Source: Streptomyces sp. Root1304
GTDB lineage: Bacteria; Actinomycetota; Actinomycetes; Streptomycetales; Streptomycetaceae
Assembly (NCBI RefSeq): GCF_001426405.1
Contig: NZ_LMEP01000013.1
Location: forward strand, 1 to 36,914
Direction: 5' to 3'
Length of the DNA: 36,914 bases
A model generated the notes under the pieces. It ran no database searches and had not been told where the DNA came from. It saw only the letters and a list, made by a program, of their open reading frames with translations. Below are positions 1-8,672 of this stretch, piece after piece; position 1 is the first letter of the stretch, and each line of letters opens with the position of its first letter. Both the position numbers and the translations under genes were made by a program.

Positions 1-96
1 CCCGTCGAGCGCATGATGCGCGACGCCAAGATCACCCAGATCTACGAAGGCACCAACCAGGTCCAGCGCATCGTCATGGCCCGCAACCTCCCGTAA
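1..96 (+). CDS. acyl-CoA dehydrogenase, C-terminal fragment
   Basis: The window opens inside this gene; only the last 31 codons are present, ending in TAA at 94-96. The reading contains KITQIYEGTNQVQRIVMAR, the C-terminal signature of the acyl-CoA dehydrogenase family: the IYEGTNQ segment carries family-conserved residues near the FAD and active site, and the IVMAR-type ending is common. Such enzymes oxidise acyl-CoA thioesters to 2-enoyl-CoA using FAD. Substrate chain length cannot be judged from this fragment. A strong hairpin follows the stop. In M. tuberculosis, fadE25 lies close to the same neighbourhood (recalled), so this is probably the fadE25-type paralogue; that part is inference. 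Confidence 0.9.
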   Translation, partial: PVERMMRDAKITQIYEGTNQVQRIVMARNLP

Positions 97-104
97 CGGC
101 GGTA

Positions 105-146
105 CGCGAAAGGGGCGCCCTCCGGCCGGAGGGCGCCCCTTTCGCG
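105..146. terminator. bidirectional hairpin terminator
   Basis: A near-perfect palindrome (CGCGAAAGGGGCGCCCTCC followed by its complement) lies between the dehydrogenase stop at 96 and the stop of the convergent LCP gene at 155. Arms are about 20 bp with almost no loop. There is no long U tract, as is usual for Streptomyces terminators. The convergent arrangement suggests it ends transcription from both sides. Confidence 0.85.
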
Positions 147-154
147 ACGTCCGC

Positions 155-1462
155 TCAGCGGTCCGACTCGACCGTGACCTTCTCGTCGTTCTTGATCTGT
201 TCGACGAGCTGCTTCACCTTCGGCATGTCCCACTTGAGGGAGTTCTGCGGCGCGCTGCCCGCGAGCGGCATGTTCATGGACTTGCCGTCGCCGCTGTTGA
301 TGCCCTTCATCGCGAAGAACATCTTGCCGAGGTCGTACAGCGACATGTCCTTGTCCACGATCAGCGTGTCCAGACCGGCGCCGAGCGTCGGGTAGAGCGC
401 GAACGGGTTGAGGATCGTGCCCGGCGTCGCCGCCTGGTTGGCCAGCGCGGAGAGGAACTTCTGCTGGTTCTTCGTCCGCTGGAGGTCCGACTGCGCGAAG
501 GCGTACCGGGTCCGGACGAAGGCCAGGGCCTGCTCGCCGTTGAGGGTCTGCGTGCCCGCCTGGAAGTCGGCGCCGGACTTCTTGTCCTTGAAGCCCTTGT
601 CGATGTTCAGCTCGACGCCGCCGAGCGCGTCCACGATGTTCGCGAAGCCGGCGAAGCCGATCTCGGCGTAGTGGTCGATGTGCAGGCCGGTGTTGAACTC
701 GACGGTCCGTACGAGCAGTTCGGGGCCGTCCATCGCGTACGCGGCGTTCAGCTTGGAGCCGCCGCGGGCCGGGTACGTCTTGCCCGACTCGGAGCCGACG
801 AAGCTCGGGATCGTCACCCAGGAGTCACGGGGGAGCGAGACCATCGTGTTCCCGCTGGAGCAGGCCGCGAGGATCATCATCGAGTCGGTCCGCTTGCCCT
901 CGGCGGAGCCGGTGTGCAGCTTCTTCTTCTCCTCGGCGGACATGCCCTCGCGGCTGTCGGAGCCGACGATCAGATACGTCGTGCAGTCGCCCTCGGCCGG
1001 CCGCTCGATGACCTTGGACAGGTCGACCTCGTTGCGCATCTGCGAGCTGGCCCAGGCGTAGGTGCCGACGCCCCAGGCGAGGACGCCCACGACGAGGACG
1101 ATCGAGCCGATCTTGATGCGCTTGCGCCAGTCCGGGGCGGGACGCCCGGGACCGCCGGCACCGGGGCCCGGCGCGTACTGCGGGGGCACGGAGCCGTGCC
1201 CGCCGCCCTGCTGGCCGCCGTAGACCTGGCCGGAGCTGTAACCGGAGTCGTAGCCCGCGCCCTGCGCCTGGGTGAAGTTCGGGTTGTACCCCTGACCCTG
1301 GTCGTACCCCTGACCCCGGCCCCGGTCGTATCCCTGGCGCGGCGGCTGCTGCGGAACCTGAGGGCGCTGCGGGCGCTGCACATGGCTCATCCGGCGAGGT
1401 CCCTCGGGCTGGGAGTTCGCGTTGCCACGGCCGTAGCCGCCGTCTTCGGGCCAGTCATTCAT
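155..1462 (-). CDS. LCP (LytR-CpsA-Psr) family glycopolymer transferase, Gln/Gly/Tyr-rich N-terminus
   Basis: LCP proteins are membrane-anchored enzymes acting outside the membrane. They transfer glycopolymer phosphates from lipid carriers to peptidoglycan. The 435-residue protein has a low-complexity cytoplasmic segment (about 30-110) rich in Gln, Gly, Tyr and Pro, one membrane helix (about 117-139) and the LCP domain. Visible motifs are IVGSDSREG (165-173), RTDSMMI, SLPRDSW (209-215), DHYAEIGF and EQALAFVRTR followed by DLQRTKNQQKFL. These hold the Arg and Asp residues that bind the pyrophosphate lipid and metal. No LytR C-terminal domain follows. I start at ATG 1462 (MNDWPED), which fits my memory of Streptomyces homologues. 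ATG 1390 (MSHVQRPQ) has a better ribosome site (GAGGGA) and is a real alternative. It is divergent from the thioesterase gene. Confidence 0.9.
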   Translation of the reverse strand: MNDWPEDGGYGRGNANSQPEGPRRMSHVQRPQRPQVPQQPPRQGYDRGRGQGYDQGQGYNPNFTQAQGAGYDSGYSSGQVYGGQQGGGHGSVPPQYAPGPGAGGPGRPAPDWRKRIKIGSIVLVVGVLAWGVGTYAWASSQMRNEVDLSKVIERPAEGDCTTYLIVGSDSREGMSAEEKKKLHTGSAEGKRTDSMMILAACSSGNTMVSLPRDSWVTIPSFVGSESGKTYPARGGSKLNAAYAMDGPELLVRTVEFNTGLHIDHYAEIGFAGFANIVDALGGVELNIDKGFKDKKSGADFQAGTQTLNGEQALAFVRTRYAFAQSDLQRTKNQQKFLSALANQAATPGTILNPFALYPTLGAGLDTLIVDKDMSLYDLGKMFFAMKGINSGDGKSMNMPLAGSAPQNSLKWDMPKVKQLVEQIKNDEKVTVESDR

Positions 1463-1592
1463 GTGGACCAGTGTGCCGGGCAGGGCTTTCCGGGCGACAG
1501 TCCGGGTGGAAGATAGGACCGGTGCTGTTGCCAAGCTGATGCAAAACGGACCGGACGGCGACCGGCCCGGGACCCGGCATATGGTGGAGGGC

Positions 1593-2126
1593 ATGACAGA
1601 TCAGGGCGATATCGCGGGAAAGCCCACCTCCGCCTCCCGCACCACCCTCAGCCACATCATGACCAGCCACGACACCAACCTCCTCGGTACGGTGCACGGC
1701 GGCGTGATCATGAAGCTGGTGGACGACGCGGCGGGCGCCGTCGCGGGCCGCCACTCGGGCGGGCCGGCCGTGACCGCCTCGATGGACGAGATGGTCTTCC
1801 TCGAGCCGGTCCGCGTCGGCGACCTGGTGCATGTGAAGGCCCAGGTCAACTGGACCGGCCGGTCCTCCATGGAGGTCGGCGTACGGGTCCTGGCCGAGCG
1901 CTGGAACGAGTCCACGCCCGCCACCCAGGTCGGCTCCGCGTACCTCGTCTTCGCCGCCGTCGACGCGGACGGCAAGCCGCGGCAGGTCCCCCAGGTCGTC
2001 CCGGAGACGGAGCAGGACAAGCGCCGCAACCAGGAGGCGCAGATCCGCCGCACCCACCGCCTGGCCCGCCGCCAGGCGATCAAGGAACTGCGCGAGCGCC
2101 GCGCGGCCGAGGGCTACGAGGACTGA
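1593..2126 (+). CDS. hotdog-fold acyl-CoA thioesterase
   Basis: A 177-residue cytoplasmic protein of the acyl-CoA hydrolase (YciA/ACOT-type) hotdog family, which cleaves acyl-CoA to free acid and CoA. Seen directly: THDTNLLGTVHGG-like core SHDTNLLGTVHGGVIMKLVDD (residues 25-45), with Asn29 and Asp44 in the positions used for catalysis in this family, then VTASMDEMVFLEPVRVGD, the central strand pair. The last 40 residues are charged and basic (EQDKRRNQEAQIRRTHRLARR) and probably form a helix outside the hotdog core. The start at 1593 is preceded by GGAGG only 2 nt away; ATG 1581 in the same frame would give four extra residues and cannot be excluded. The gene converges on the next LCP gene with a 36-nt gap. 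Confidence 0.88.
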   Translation: MTDQGDIAGKPTSASRTTLSHIMTSHDTNLLGTVHGGVIMKLVDDAAGAVAGRHSGGPAVTASMDEMVFLEPVRVGDLVHVKAQVNWTGRSSMEVGVRVLAERWNESTPATQVGSAYLVFAAVDADGKPRQVPQVVPETEQDKRRNQEAQIRRTHRLARRQAIKELRERRAAEGYED

Positions 2127-2162
2127 CGGGCCCGCAGGGCACCGCAGGCCCGGGGCGCACGC

Positions 2163-3629
2163 TCAGGGGCACACCACCCGGTCCCCGGTGACCGCCTCGA
2201 ACGGCCCCGCGCGCCCCGCGTCCTCCGCCCGGACCGCCCGTACCCCCTTGTAGTCCGCGCCCACCGTCACCCGCAGCGTCGCACCCCGGCCCGCCACCGC
2301 CCGGAGCTCCGCCCCCGGCAGGGCCGCCGCGAGGGACTTCGCCGAACGGTCCCAGCGCGGGTCGTACTCGACGACCGTCCGCTCCCGCTCCTGCCCCGCC
2401 CCGGTCACCGGGCTCCGGGTGGTGTCGAAGCCGGTCCCGCGCAGCGCGTCGTCCACCTTCCGGCCGAGCCCGTCCGTCCGGGTCCCGTTGTAGACCTGCA
2501 CACGGACCGTGCGCGGCGGCACGTCCACCACGACCGCCTTCGGTGCCTTCGAGGAGGACGCGGGCTTCGACGGGGCCAGCGGGCGGTCGTCACGGAGCGC
2601 CTGGAACAGCTTCTGGGCCTTCGCCGCGTCCCACTTCACCGTCGAGCCGATGCCCTTCACGGGGAAGCTCATGTCCCCGATCGGCACGGACACGAACTCC
2701 GAGGACGCCGGGGTGAAGCCGTGCATCGCCTTGGCGAGGGCGAGCAGCTGGTCCGTGCCGAACTCCTCGTCGGCCCGCACCGAACTCAGCATCGTCGTCG
2801 CCACCTCGCGGAACCGCACCGGGTTGAGCAGCACCCCGCCGCTGGTCGTCCGCTCGATCAGCGCCGCGAGGAAGCGCTGCTGCCGCTGCATCCGCCCGAT
2901 GTCCGCGGCCCCGTCGATGTGCCGGGAACGGACGTACTGGAGCGCCTGGCCGCCGTCCAGCTCATGGGTGCCGGGCGAGAGGTCGAGCCCGGTGTACGAG
3001 TCCTTCAGCGGCCTGGTCGTACAGATCTGCACCCCGCCGACCGCGTCCACGGTCCGCATGAAGCTGGTGAAGTCGACCTCCAGATAGTGGTCGATCTTGA
3101 CGCCGGTCATCGACTCGACGGTCCGTACCGTCAGCCCCGGCCCGCCCTCGGCGTACGCCGCGTTCAGCTTCACCGGATGCGCGTGGTGCTTCTTCCCGGT
3201 GGTCAGGTCGGTGTGCTCGGGCATCTCGGCGTACGAGTCGCGAGGCAGGCTCACCACGCTCGCCCGCTCCCGGTCCTCCGAGATGTGCACGAGCATCACC
3301 GTGTCGGTGCAGTGGCAGGGCGCGCCGCCGAGCCGGTACTTCGCCCTCTCCTCGGGGGTGATCCGGTCCCGGCCGTCGGTGCCGACGACGAGCACGTTCA
3401 TCCCGTTCCCGGCCTGCGGCCGGTTCTTCATGTCCTTGAAGGGGTCGACCCGGGTGATCCCGGTGTCCAGGCCCGTCACCACGGCATGCCCGATCCCGCC
3501 CGCGGCGAGGACCGTTACCGAGAGCGCCGTCGCCATCCGCATCCCCCACCGGGGCCGCCTCCGCCGCCGACGGACCGGTACGCGGCGGGCGGCGGGCCGG
3601 GGACGGGGCGTGCGGGGCGGTGTGGGCAC
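2163..3629 (-). CDS. LCP family glycopolymer transferase with LytR C-terminal domain
   Basis: A 488-residue LCP protein. It begins with an Arg-rich cytoplasmic tail (about 1-32), one membrane helix (about 32-50), then the LCP catalytic domain. Motifs: VVGTDGRDR (81-89), DTVMLVHISEDR, SLPRDSY (127-133), DHYLEVDF, GGQALQYVRSRH and DIGRMQRQQRFLAAL. An extra CHC pair (Cys105, Cys107) sits in the loop before the second motif and is absent from the other LCPs here. A LytR_C-type domain follows (VRVQVYNGTRTDGLG onward). I chose GTG at 3629 because GGAGGTG lies 7 nt upstream. The frame is open to 3854, but that would overlap the divergent glycosyltransferase gene. The product probably attaches wall glycopolymers to peptidoglycan; the specific polymer is unknown. 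Confidence 0.88.
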   Translation of the reverse strand: MPTPPRTPRPRPAARRVPVRRRRRRPRWGMRMATALSVTVLAAGGIGHAVVTGLDTGITRVDPFKDMKNRPQAGNGMNVLVVGTDGRDRITPEERAKYRLGGAPCHCTDTVMLVHISEDRERASVVSLPRDSYAEMPEHTDLTTGKKHHAHPVKLNAAYAEGGPGLTVRTVESMTGVKIDHYLEVDFTSFMRTVDAVGGVQICTTRPLKDSYTGLDLSPGTHELDGGQALQYVRSRHIDGAADIGRMQRQQRFLAALIERTTSGGVLLNPVRFREVATTMLSSVRADEEFGTDQLLALAKAMHGFTPASSEFVSVPIGDMSFPVKGIGSTVKWDAAKAQKLFQALRDDRPLAPSKPASSSKAPKAVVVDVPPRTVRVQVYNGTRTDGLGRKVDDALRGTGFDTTRSPVTGAGQERERTVVEYDPRWDRSAKSLAAALPGAELRAVAGRGATLRVTVGADYKGVRAVRAEDAGRAGPFEAVTGDRVVCP

Positions 3630-3798
3630 GGACGGACACCTCCGCGGGTGTGACAAAGGGAACCGTGAGCACCGTAGGCCCATACGATCAGCGCAAGGGA
3701 GCACCACCCGTGCGGCGCGCCCGCTGTCCCCCGTTCGCGGTAACGTGGCGGGCAAAACCGCTGTCGCCGGGGGACGTCCCCCGAACCCCCGAGGAACC

Positions 3799-4815
3799 AT
3801 GCCCCCCGTCTCCGTGATCATGCCGGTCCTCAACGAGGAGCGGTATCTCCGCACCTCCGTTCGTCACATCCTGGAGCAGGAGTACGACGGCGAGATGGAG
3901 GTGGTGATCGCGCTCGGGCCGTCCACGGACCGCACCGACGAGATCGCCGCCGAGCTCGTCCGCGAGGACCCCCGCGTCCGCACCGTGCCGAACCCCACGG
4001 GCCGTACGCCCGCAGCCCTCAACGCCGCGATCAAGGCCTCGCGTCACCCGATCGTGGTGCGCGTCGACGGCCACGGCATGCTCTCCCCGAACTACATCGC
4101 CACCGCCGTCCGGCTCCTGGAGGAGACCGGCGCGCAGAACGTCGGCGGTGTGATGCACGCCGAGGGCGAGAACGCCTGGGAGGACGCGGTCGCCGCCGCG
4201 ATGACCTCGAAGATCGGCGTCGGCAACGCGGCCTTCCACACGGGCGGCGGGGCCGGCCCGGCGGAAACGGTCTACCTGGGCGTCTTCCGCCGCGAGGCCC
4301 TCGAACAGCAGGGCGGCTACAACGTCGAGTTCATCCGCGCCCAGGACTGGGAGCTGAACTTCCGCATCCGCGAGGCCGGCGGCCTTATCTGGTTCTCGCC
4401 GGAGCTGCGCGTCCAGTACCGCCCGAGGCCCTCGGTGAAGGCCCTCGCCAAGCAGTACAAGGACTACGGCCGCTGGCGGCACGTGGTGGCCCGCTACCAC
4501 CCGGGCTCGATCAACCTCCGCTACCTGGCCCCGCCGGTCGCCGTCTGCGCCCTCGCCGCCGGCGTGGTCGTGGGCGCCGTCCTCACCCCGCTCGGCTTCG
4601 TGATCCCGGCCGGCTACCTCGCCGCGATCACGGCCGGCTCGATCCCGGCGGGCAAGGGCCTCTCCCTGAAGGCCCGCCTCCAGATCCCGGTGGCCCTGGC
4701 GACGATGCACATGTCCTGGGGCTACGGCTTCCTGACGAGCCCCCGCTCCCTGGCGAAGCGCGTCATCGCGAGCCGCCGCCCGGCGGTACGGGCGGGGGAG
4801 ACCGAGACGGTCTGA
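3799..4815 (+). CDS. family 2 glycosyltransferase, membrane-associated (ExoA-like)
   Basis: A 338-residue GT-A fold glycosyltransferase. The N-terminus MPPVSVIMPVLNEERYL is the nucleotide-sugar binding start of GT2 enzymes. VVRVDGHG (about 91-98) occupies the DxD metal-binding position, and AQDWELNFRIREAGG (about 180-194) matches the catalytic ED/QDWELN-type motif. The C-terminal third contains two or three hydrophobic segments (about 240-290), so the enzyme is probably held at the cytoplasmic membrane face. The nearest general resemblance is to succinoglycan-type ExoA transferases. GAGGA lies 4 nt before the ATG. The gene sits alone on the plus strand between LCP genes, so a role in building a glycopolymer that LCP enzymes attach is a reasonable inference. 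Donor and acceptor sugars are not predictable from sequence alone. Confidence 0.9.
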   Translation: MPPVSVIMPVLNEERYLRTSVRHILEQEYDGEMEVVIALGPSTDRTDEIAAELVREDPRVRTVPNPTGRTPAALNAAIKASRHPIVVRVDGHGMLSPNYIATAVRLLEETGAQNVGGVMHAEGENAWEDAVAAAMTSKIGVGNAAFHTGGGAGPAETVYLGVFRREALEQQGGYNVEFIRAQDWELNFRIREAGGLIWFSPELRVQYRPRPSVKALAKQYKDYGRWRHVVARYHPGSINLRYLAPPVAVCALAAGVVVGAVLTPLGFVIPAGYLAAITAGSIPAGKGLSLKARLQIPVALATMHMSWGYGFLTSPRSLAKRVIASRRPAVRAGETETV

Positions 4816-4826
4816 GCACCACCCGA

Positions 4827-4872
4827 CACATGGCGACGGCCGGACCCCGAGGGGTCCGGCCGTCGCCATGTG
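4827..4872. terminator. bidirectional hairpin terminator
   Basis: A perfect 22-bp inverted repeat with a 2-nt loop (CACATGGCGACGGCCGG..., complement to 4872) lies between the convergent stops of the glycosyltransferase and the next LCP gene. It lies 11 nt after one stop and 14 nt before the other. Confidence 0.9.
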
Positions 4873-4886
4873 CGGGGGAGGAGCGG

Positions 4887-6644
4887 TCAGCTCTTGCCGT
4901 CCCACTGGTAGACCGAGTAGACGTCCATGCAGGTCGCCTTGTCGTCGGCGCCGTCGGGCAGATCGCCCGCGACCGTCGTCGGCCTCTTGAACGTGTTGCC
5001 CTCGCGCCAGTCCGATCCGATGACGAGCGTGAGGCCCTGCGCCTCGGCGGAGGCGTGGACGGCCGATTCCGGCAGCCCGAGCGCCTTGGCCACGGACAGG
5101 GCGTTCGCCTTGCCCTGGTCGCCGTCCGCCTTGGGATAGCTGAGCAGAGTGTCCTTGCGGCCGCCGCCCTCCTTGGAGGAATCGGCCTGGGTGAAGCCCT
5201 TGCCCTTGAGGACCTCGGTGATCGCGCGGGCGCGGCCCTCGGTGGCCGCCTGGCCGTCGCCGTCGGTGCCGTTCACGACGGTCACGGCGAAGGAACCGGG
5301 GGCCTCCGCAGGCGTCGTGGGCTTCGCGGAAGCGGTCGGCTTCGGCTTGGCGGGGGACTTGCCGCCGTTCTTGTCGAGGGCGATGTCGTCGCGGAGCATC
5401 GTCCACATCTTGTCGGCCGAGGCCGGGACCATCTCCAGCCATGCGTCCTTGTTCGCCGGATAGGCCACCGTCGGGACCGTCGCCGTCGTGAGGCGGTCGA
5501 GCTTCACGTTCTTGAGCTGCATCGACAGGTCGAAGAGCTTCTTCACGGTCTTGAGTTCGTCGGAGACCTGGAGGGCGTTCGTGGCGGTCTCGGCCAGCCC
5601 CATGAGCCGGCCGGTGTCGCTCCAGGCGTTCTGGCCCTGGAGCTTCTTCATCATGCCGTTCATGTACATGTGCTGGGCCTTGGCGCGGTTCTGGTCGCTG
5701 CCGAACGCGTGCCGGGTCCGCAGCCACTGGAGGGCCTGCTCGCCCTGGACCTCGGTGGTGCCCTTCTTCAGCTTCAGCCCGGAGCCGCCCTTGACCCTGG
5801 CGGTGGACTTGTCGTACACGCCGGTCTTCACACAGACGGGGACGCCGCCGACCTCGTCGGCCATCGCCACCACACCCGCGAAGTCGACCATCAGCCAGTG
5901 GTCGATGTAGACCCCTGTGATGCTCTCCCAGGTGGTGAGGGTGCAGCCGGGGCCGCCGCGCTGGAGGCTCTCGTTGATCGGCCGGTTGGTCGTCTCGGCG
6001 TAGCGCTTGCCGTCCTCGTCCCTGCACTCCGGGATTTTGACGACCGTGTCGCGCGGGATGGAGACGATCGAGGCGTTCTCCCGGTCCGCCGAGACGTGGA
6101 GCAGCATCTGCACGTCGGCGAGCGGCTTGCGGTCCTTGTCGTTCCGACCGCCGCCCAGCGCGATGTTCTTCTCGTCCTCCCGGCTGTCCGAGCCGATCAG
6201 CAGGATGTTCAGCGGGGTGTCGCCCAGCGCGTTCGGCGCCGCCTTCTTCACGCCGCTCTCGCCGCCGGCCCGTCCGCCGCTGCGGATGTTGCCGTTGAGG
6301 TGCTCGTAGTACAGATATCCGGCGCCGGCCGTGCCGAGTATCAGCACCGACATCGTGATCGCCACCCAGCGCAGCACCTTGCGCTTGCCGGCCTTCTTGG
6401 CGCGCCGGGAGCCGCCGCGGCGGTGGCCCGACGGGCCACCGGCCCCGGTCGCTCCGCCACCGGCTGCCGCGCCGCGCCTGCGCTCGGCACGCGTCTGCGT
6501 ACCGCCGGCCTCGGACTCGTCGGGCGTCTCGCCGCCGGCGCCGGTGGCCTCACCGGCGCCGTACAGTTCGTCGTCCCAGCCCAGTTCACGGGCGCGCGGA
6601 ACACGTCCCCGTGTTCCCTCCCCACGCACGCTGTTCTGTCCCAC
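4887..6644 (-). CDS. LCP family glycopolymer transferase with LytR C-terminal domain
   Basis: A 585-residue LCP protein. The cytoplasmic N-terminus (1-90) is long, Gly/Ala/Glu-rich then basic (RRAKKAGKRK). The membrane helix is about 91-113. LCP motifs: LLIGSDSREDEKN, SIPRDTVVKIP, DHWLMVDFAGVV, GEQALQWLRTRHAFG and NRAKAQHMYMNGMM. It is the most divergent of the five: the usual QRxxxQQxFL helix reads NRAKAQHMYM, although the Arg is kept. Paired cysteines at several loop ends (ECRD, GGPGCTL, VPVCV) suggest disulfides. After a Lys/Pro/Ala linker comes a LytR_C-like domain (FAVTVVNGTDGDGQA). The start is GTG with GAGGGGA upstream. Only 50 nt separate it from the LCP gene upstream on the same strand, so the two are probably co-transcribed. 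Confidence 0.88.
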   Translation of the reverse strand: MGQNSVRGEGTRGRVPRARELGWDDELYGAGEATGAGGETPDESEAGGTQTRAERRRGAAAGGGATGAGGPSGHRRGGSRRAKKAGKRKVLRWVAITMSVLILGTAGAGYLYYEHLNGNIRSGGRAGGESGVKKAAPNALGDTPLNILLIGSDSREDEKNIALGGGRNDKDRKPLADVQMLLHVSADRENASIVSIPRDTVVKIPECRDEDGKRYAETTNRPINESLQRGGPGCTLTTWESITGVYIDHWLMVDFAGVVAMADEVGGVPVCVKTGVYDKSTARVKGGSGLKLKKGTTEVQGEQALQWLRTRHAFGSDQNRAKAQHMYMNGMMKKLQGQNAWSDTGRLMGLAETATNALQVSDELKTVKKLFDLSMQLKNVKLDRLTTATVPTVAYPANKDAWLEMVPASADKMWTMLRDDIALDKNGGKSPAKPKPTASAKPTTPAEAPGSFAVTVVNGTDGDGQAATEGRARAITEVLKGKGFTQADSSKEGGGRKDTLLSYPKADGDQGKANALSVAKALGLPESAVHASAEAQGLTLVIGSDWREGNTFKRPTTVAGDLPDGADDKATCMDVYSVYQWDGKS

Positions 6645-6694
6645 CCCAGGTCCCCTCGTCAGTCAGAAGTGTGCCAACGCCCGGTGTTTCCGGG

Positions 6695-8416
6695 TCACTT
6701 GGCGCACACCTGCTTGTCAGCTTCTACCTTCTCGACGTCCGGCGCCTTCGCCGGACCGTAGACGGGCACCCCCGCGCCCTTGAAGTCGGCACCGAGTACG
6801 AGCGTCATGGGCTCGCGTACCCCGGCGTCCTGCGTGCCCGGCTTGAGAGCCGTGGCCGGCAGACCCATCATGTCCGCGAGCTTGCGGGCCTGATCGGCCT
6901 GGTTCGGTGCGTAGGTGAGCGTGGTCTTCGCCGCCTTCTCGGGGGCGTTGCTCTTGTTGGTGGAGCGGTTGACGCCCTGCTCGTTCTGCAGCCAGTTGAT
7001 GGTCGACTGGGCCGCGCCCCGGATGCCGCTGCCGTTGTACACGTCGACACGGACGTCGGATGCCTGGGCGCGGGTTCCCTGGAGGAGCTTCGCCTGCGCC
7101 TGCGCCTGGGCGTTCTTGGCGTTCTGTTCCTTTTTCTTCACCTCGGTGAGCGACACGTCGGCCTGCAGCGCGGCGAAGAGCTGCGGGGCCTGCGTCGGGT
7201 GCGGCACCACGGTGATGGGCTTGGGCTCGTCGGGGTTGTCGATGACCGGCAGGGTCGCGAAGGAGATGTTCTTCGTGTCGATGTCGACCAGTTCCTTGGC
7301 CATGTCCTCGAGTTTGCCGAGGGACCCTATGCCCTTGTCGACGGTGAGCGCGCTCGTCGCCGCCTCGGCGAGGTCGTACAGCTTCGTCGGGCTGGTGAGC
7401 GTCTCGTTGGACTTCATCTGCCGGATCATCGAGCCGAGGAACTGCTGCTGGACCTTGATCCGGTCGAGGTCGCTCTTGTTGCCGAAGCTGGAGCGGGTAC
7501 GGACGAAGGCGAGTGCCTTCTCGCCCTCGATGACCGATTCGCCGGCCGGCAGCTTCAGGTGCGACTTCGGGTCGTCGACGGGCTTCTCGACGCAGACCTT
7601 CACGCCGCCGACGGCGGTGGTCAGTTCCTTGACGGCGTTGAAGTCGACCATCATGAAGTGGTCGACGGTCAGGCCGGTCAGCTCCTTGACGGTGCGCATG
7701 GTGCAGCCGGGGTCGCGGCCGTCCTGGCCGAGGCTCACGTTGAAGCGGGCCTTCTCCTGGCCGGGGATGGTGAGGATCTTCCCGTCGGCCTGCCGCGACT
7801 GGCACTCGGGGATCGTCGTCATCAGGTCGCGCGGGATGGAGAGCGCCGTGGCGTTCGTCCGGTCCTTGGAGACGTGGAAGAGGATCGTGGTGTCCGCGTG
7901 GCCGGGGCTGTCCTTGTCGCCGTAACCGGCGTTGCCCTCACCGGTCCGCTTGTCGGTGCCGATGATCAGGACGTTGAAGGCCTCGCCCTTGCGGAAACCC
8001 TTGCTCTCGTTGCCGACGGGGTCGATGACGTCGATGTTGCCGTCGAGCTTGTTGTAGAGCAGGTACGCCCCGGTCGCGCCGCCGACGAGGACGAGGGCCA
8101 TCGTGCCGCCGGTCCACAGCAGGACCTTCTTCTTGCGGGACGCGCCCTGCTTGCGCTTGCGGCGGCTCGCCGGCGGCTGCCGGCCGTCGTCGCCCGGCTC
8201 GACGACCCGGCGGCGGCGCTGGCCGGGGACGGGCGCCTCGGCCGGGGATTCGGCCGGTGTGGGCGCGGGCACGGTGGATCTACGGGGGGCCGACGGCGCC
8301 TGCGACTGCCCAGCGGAGTGGTCCAGTCGCAGTTCGTAGTTGCCCGTTCGCGGGTTGAGGACCCACTGGTCGGCGGGATCGATCTCGTCCGCCCGTCCAC
8401 GGCTGTGCGCGTCCAC
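6695..8416 (-). CDS. LCP family glycopolymer transferase with LytR C-terminal domain
   Basis: A 573-residue LCP protein. The N-terminus reads MDAHSRGRADEIDPADQWVL, a soluble acidic tail I recall from Streptomyces LCP homologues. A proline/alanine-rich linker, a basic patch (RRKRKQGASRKKK) and one membrane helix follow. LCP motifs: NVLIIGTDKRTGEG, DTTILFHVSKDR, SIPRDLM, DHFMMVDFNAVK, EKALAFVRTRSSFG and DLDRIKVQQQFLGSM. A LytR_C-type domain (VRVDVYNGSGIRGAAQ) lies near the C-terminus. The frame is open to 8611, but I place the start at GTG 8416, with GGAGG about 12 nt upstream (slightly long spacing). The cysteine pattern (PECQS, GCTM, VCVEK) parallels the neighbouring LCP genes on both sides, so the three look like ancient tandem duplicates. 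Confidence 0.88.
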   Translation of the reverse strand: MDAHSRGRADEIDPADQWVLNPRTGNYELRLDHSAGQSQAPSAPRRSTVPAPTPAESPAEAPVPGQRRRRVVEPGDDGRQPPASRRKRKQGASRKKKVLLWTGGTMALVLVGGATGAYLLYNKLDGNIDVIDPVGNESKGFRKGEAFNVLIIGTDKRTGEGNAGYGDKDSPGHADTTILFHVSKDRTNATALSIPRDLMTTIPECQSRQADGKILTIPGQEKARFNVSLGQDGRDPGCTMRTVKELTGLTVDHFMMVDFNAVKELTTAVGGVKVCVEKPVDDPKSHLKLPAGESVIEGEKALAFVRTRSSFGNKSDLDRIKVQQQFLGSMIRQMKSNETLTSPTKLYDLAEAATSALTVDKGIGSLGKLEDMAKELVDIDTKNISFATLPVIDNPDEPKPITVVPHPTQAPQLFAALQADVSLTEVKKKEQNAKNAQAQAQAKLLQGTRAQASDVRVDVYNGSGIRGAAQSTINWLQNEQGVNRSTNKSNAPEKAAKTTLTYAPNQADQARKLADMMGLPATALKPGTQDAGVREPMTLVLGADFKGAGVPVYGPAKAPDVEKVEADKQVCAK

Positions 8417-8672
8417 GGTTACTCGAGTCCTCCGTCGGTGCCACGCGAGGCGCCTCCCCCACAGGGCGCCGCTCTCTCGGTCGTTCGATCCTCGGTGAGT
8501 GCGACCACGAGGTCGGGGTGCACCGGATCGCGTCACACTATCCGCCCAGTTCAGCGTGGGGCGACGCGCGTGACAAATTCCACGCCCCTTACAACCGGGC
8601 AATTTGCTCAAACCTCATCCCTCCCCGCCCTCCCCTTGGTTCGCCCTTTACCCGTGGCCCACGCGACCCCCT
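8417..8672 (-). promoter_or_regulatory. intergenic region with likely promoter for the 6695-8416 LCP gene
   Basis: This 256-nt gap separates two minus-strand LCP genes. It holds the only locally A+T-richer stretch of the LCP cluster (about 8560-8640). Read on the minus strand, TAGTGT near 8533-8538 could be a -10 element, but I see no convincing -35 at the right spacing. I assign only a probable promoter region. Confidence 0.35.

Noticed and set aside
3630..3854. Longer N-terminus for the LCP gene ending at 2163
   Set aside because: It would overlap the divergent glycosyltransferase start and lacks a ribosome site, whereas GTG 3629 has GGAGG at ideal distance.
4375..4400. TTA (bldA-dependent) codon in the glycosyltransferase gene
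   Set aside because: The TTA letters at this place are out of frame (codons CTT ATC).
3688..6027. Minus-strand open frame of about 780 codons across the glycosyltransferase and LCP gene
   Set aside because: It crosses a strong bidirectional terminator and two real genes in other frames; Arg/Gly/Pro-rich nonsense composition.
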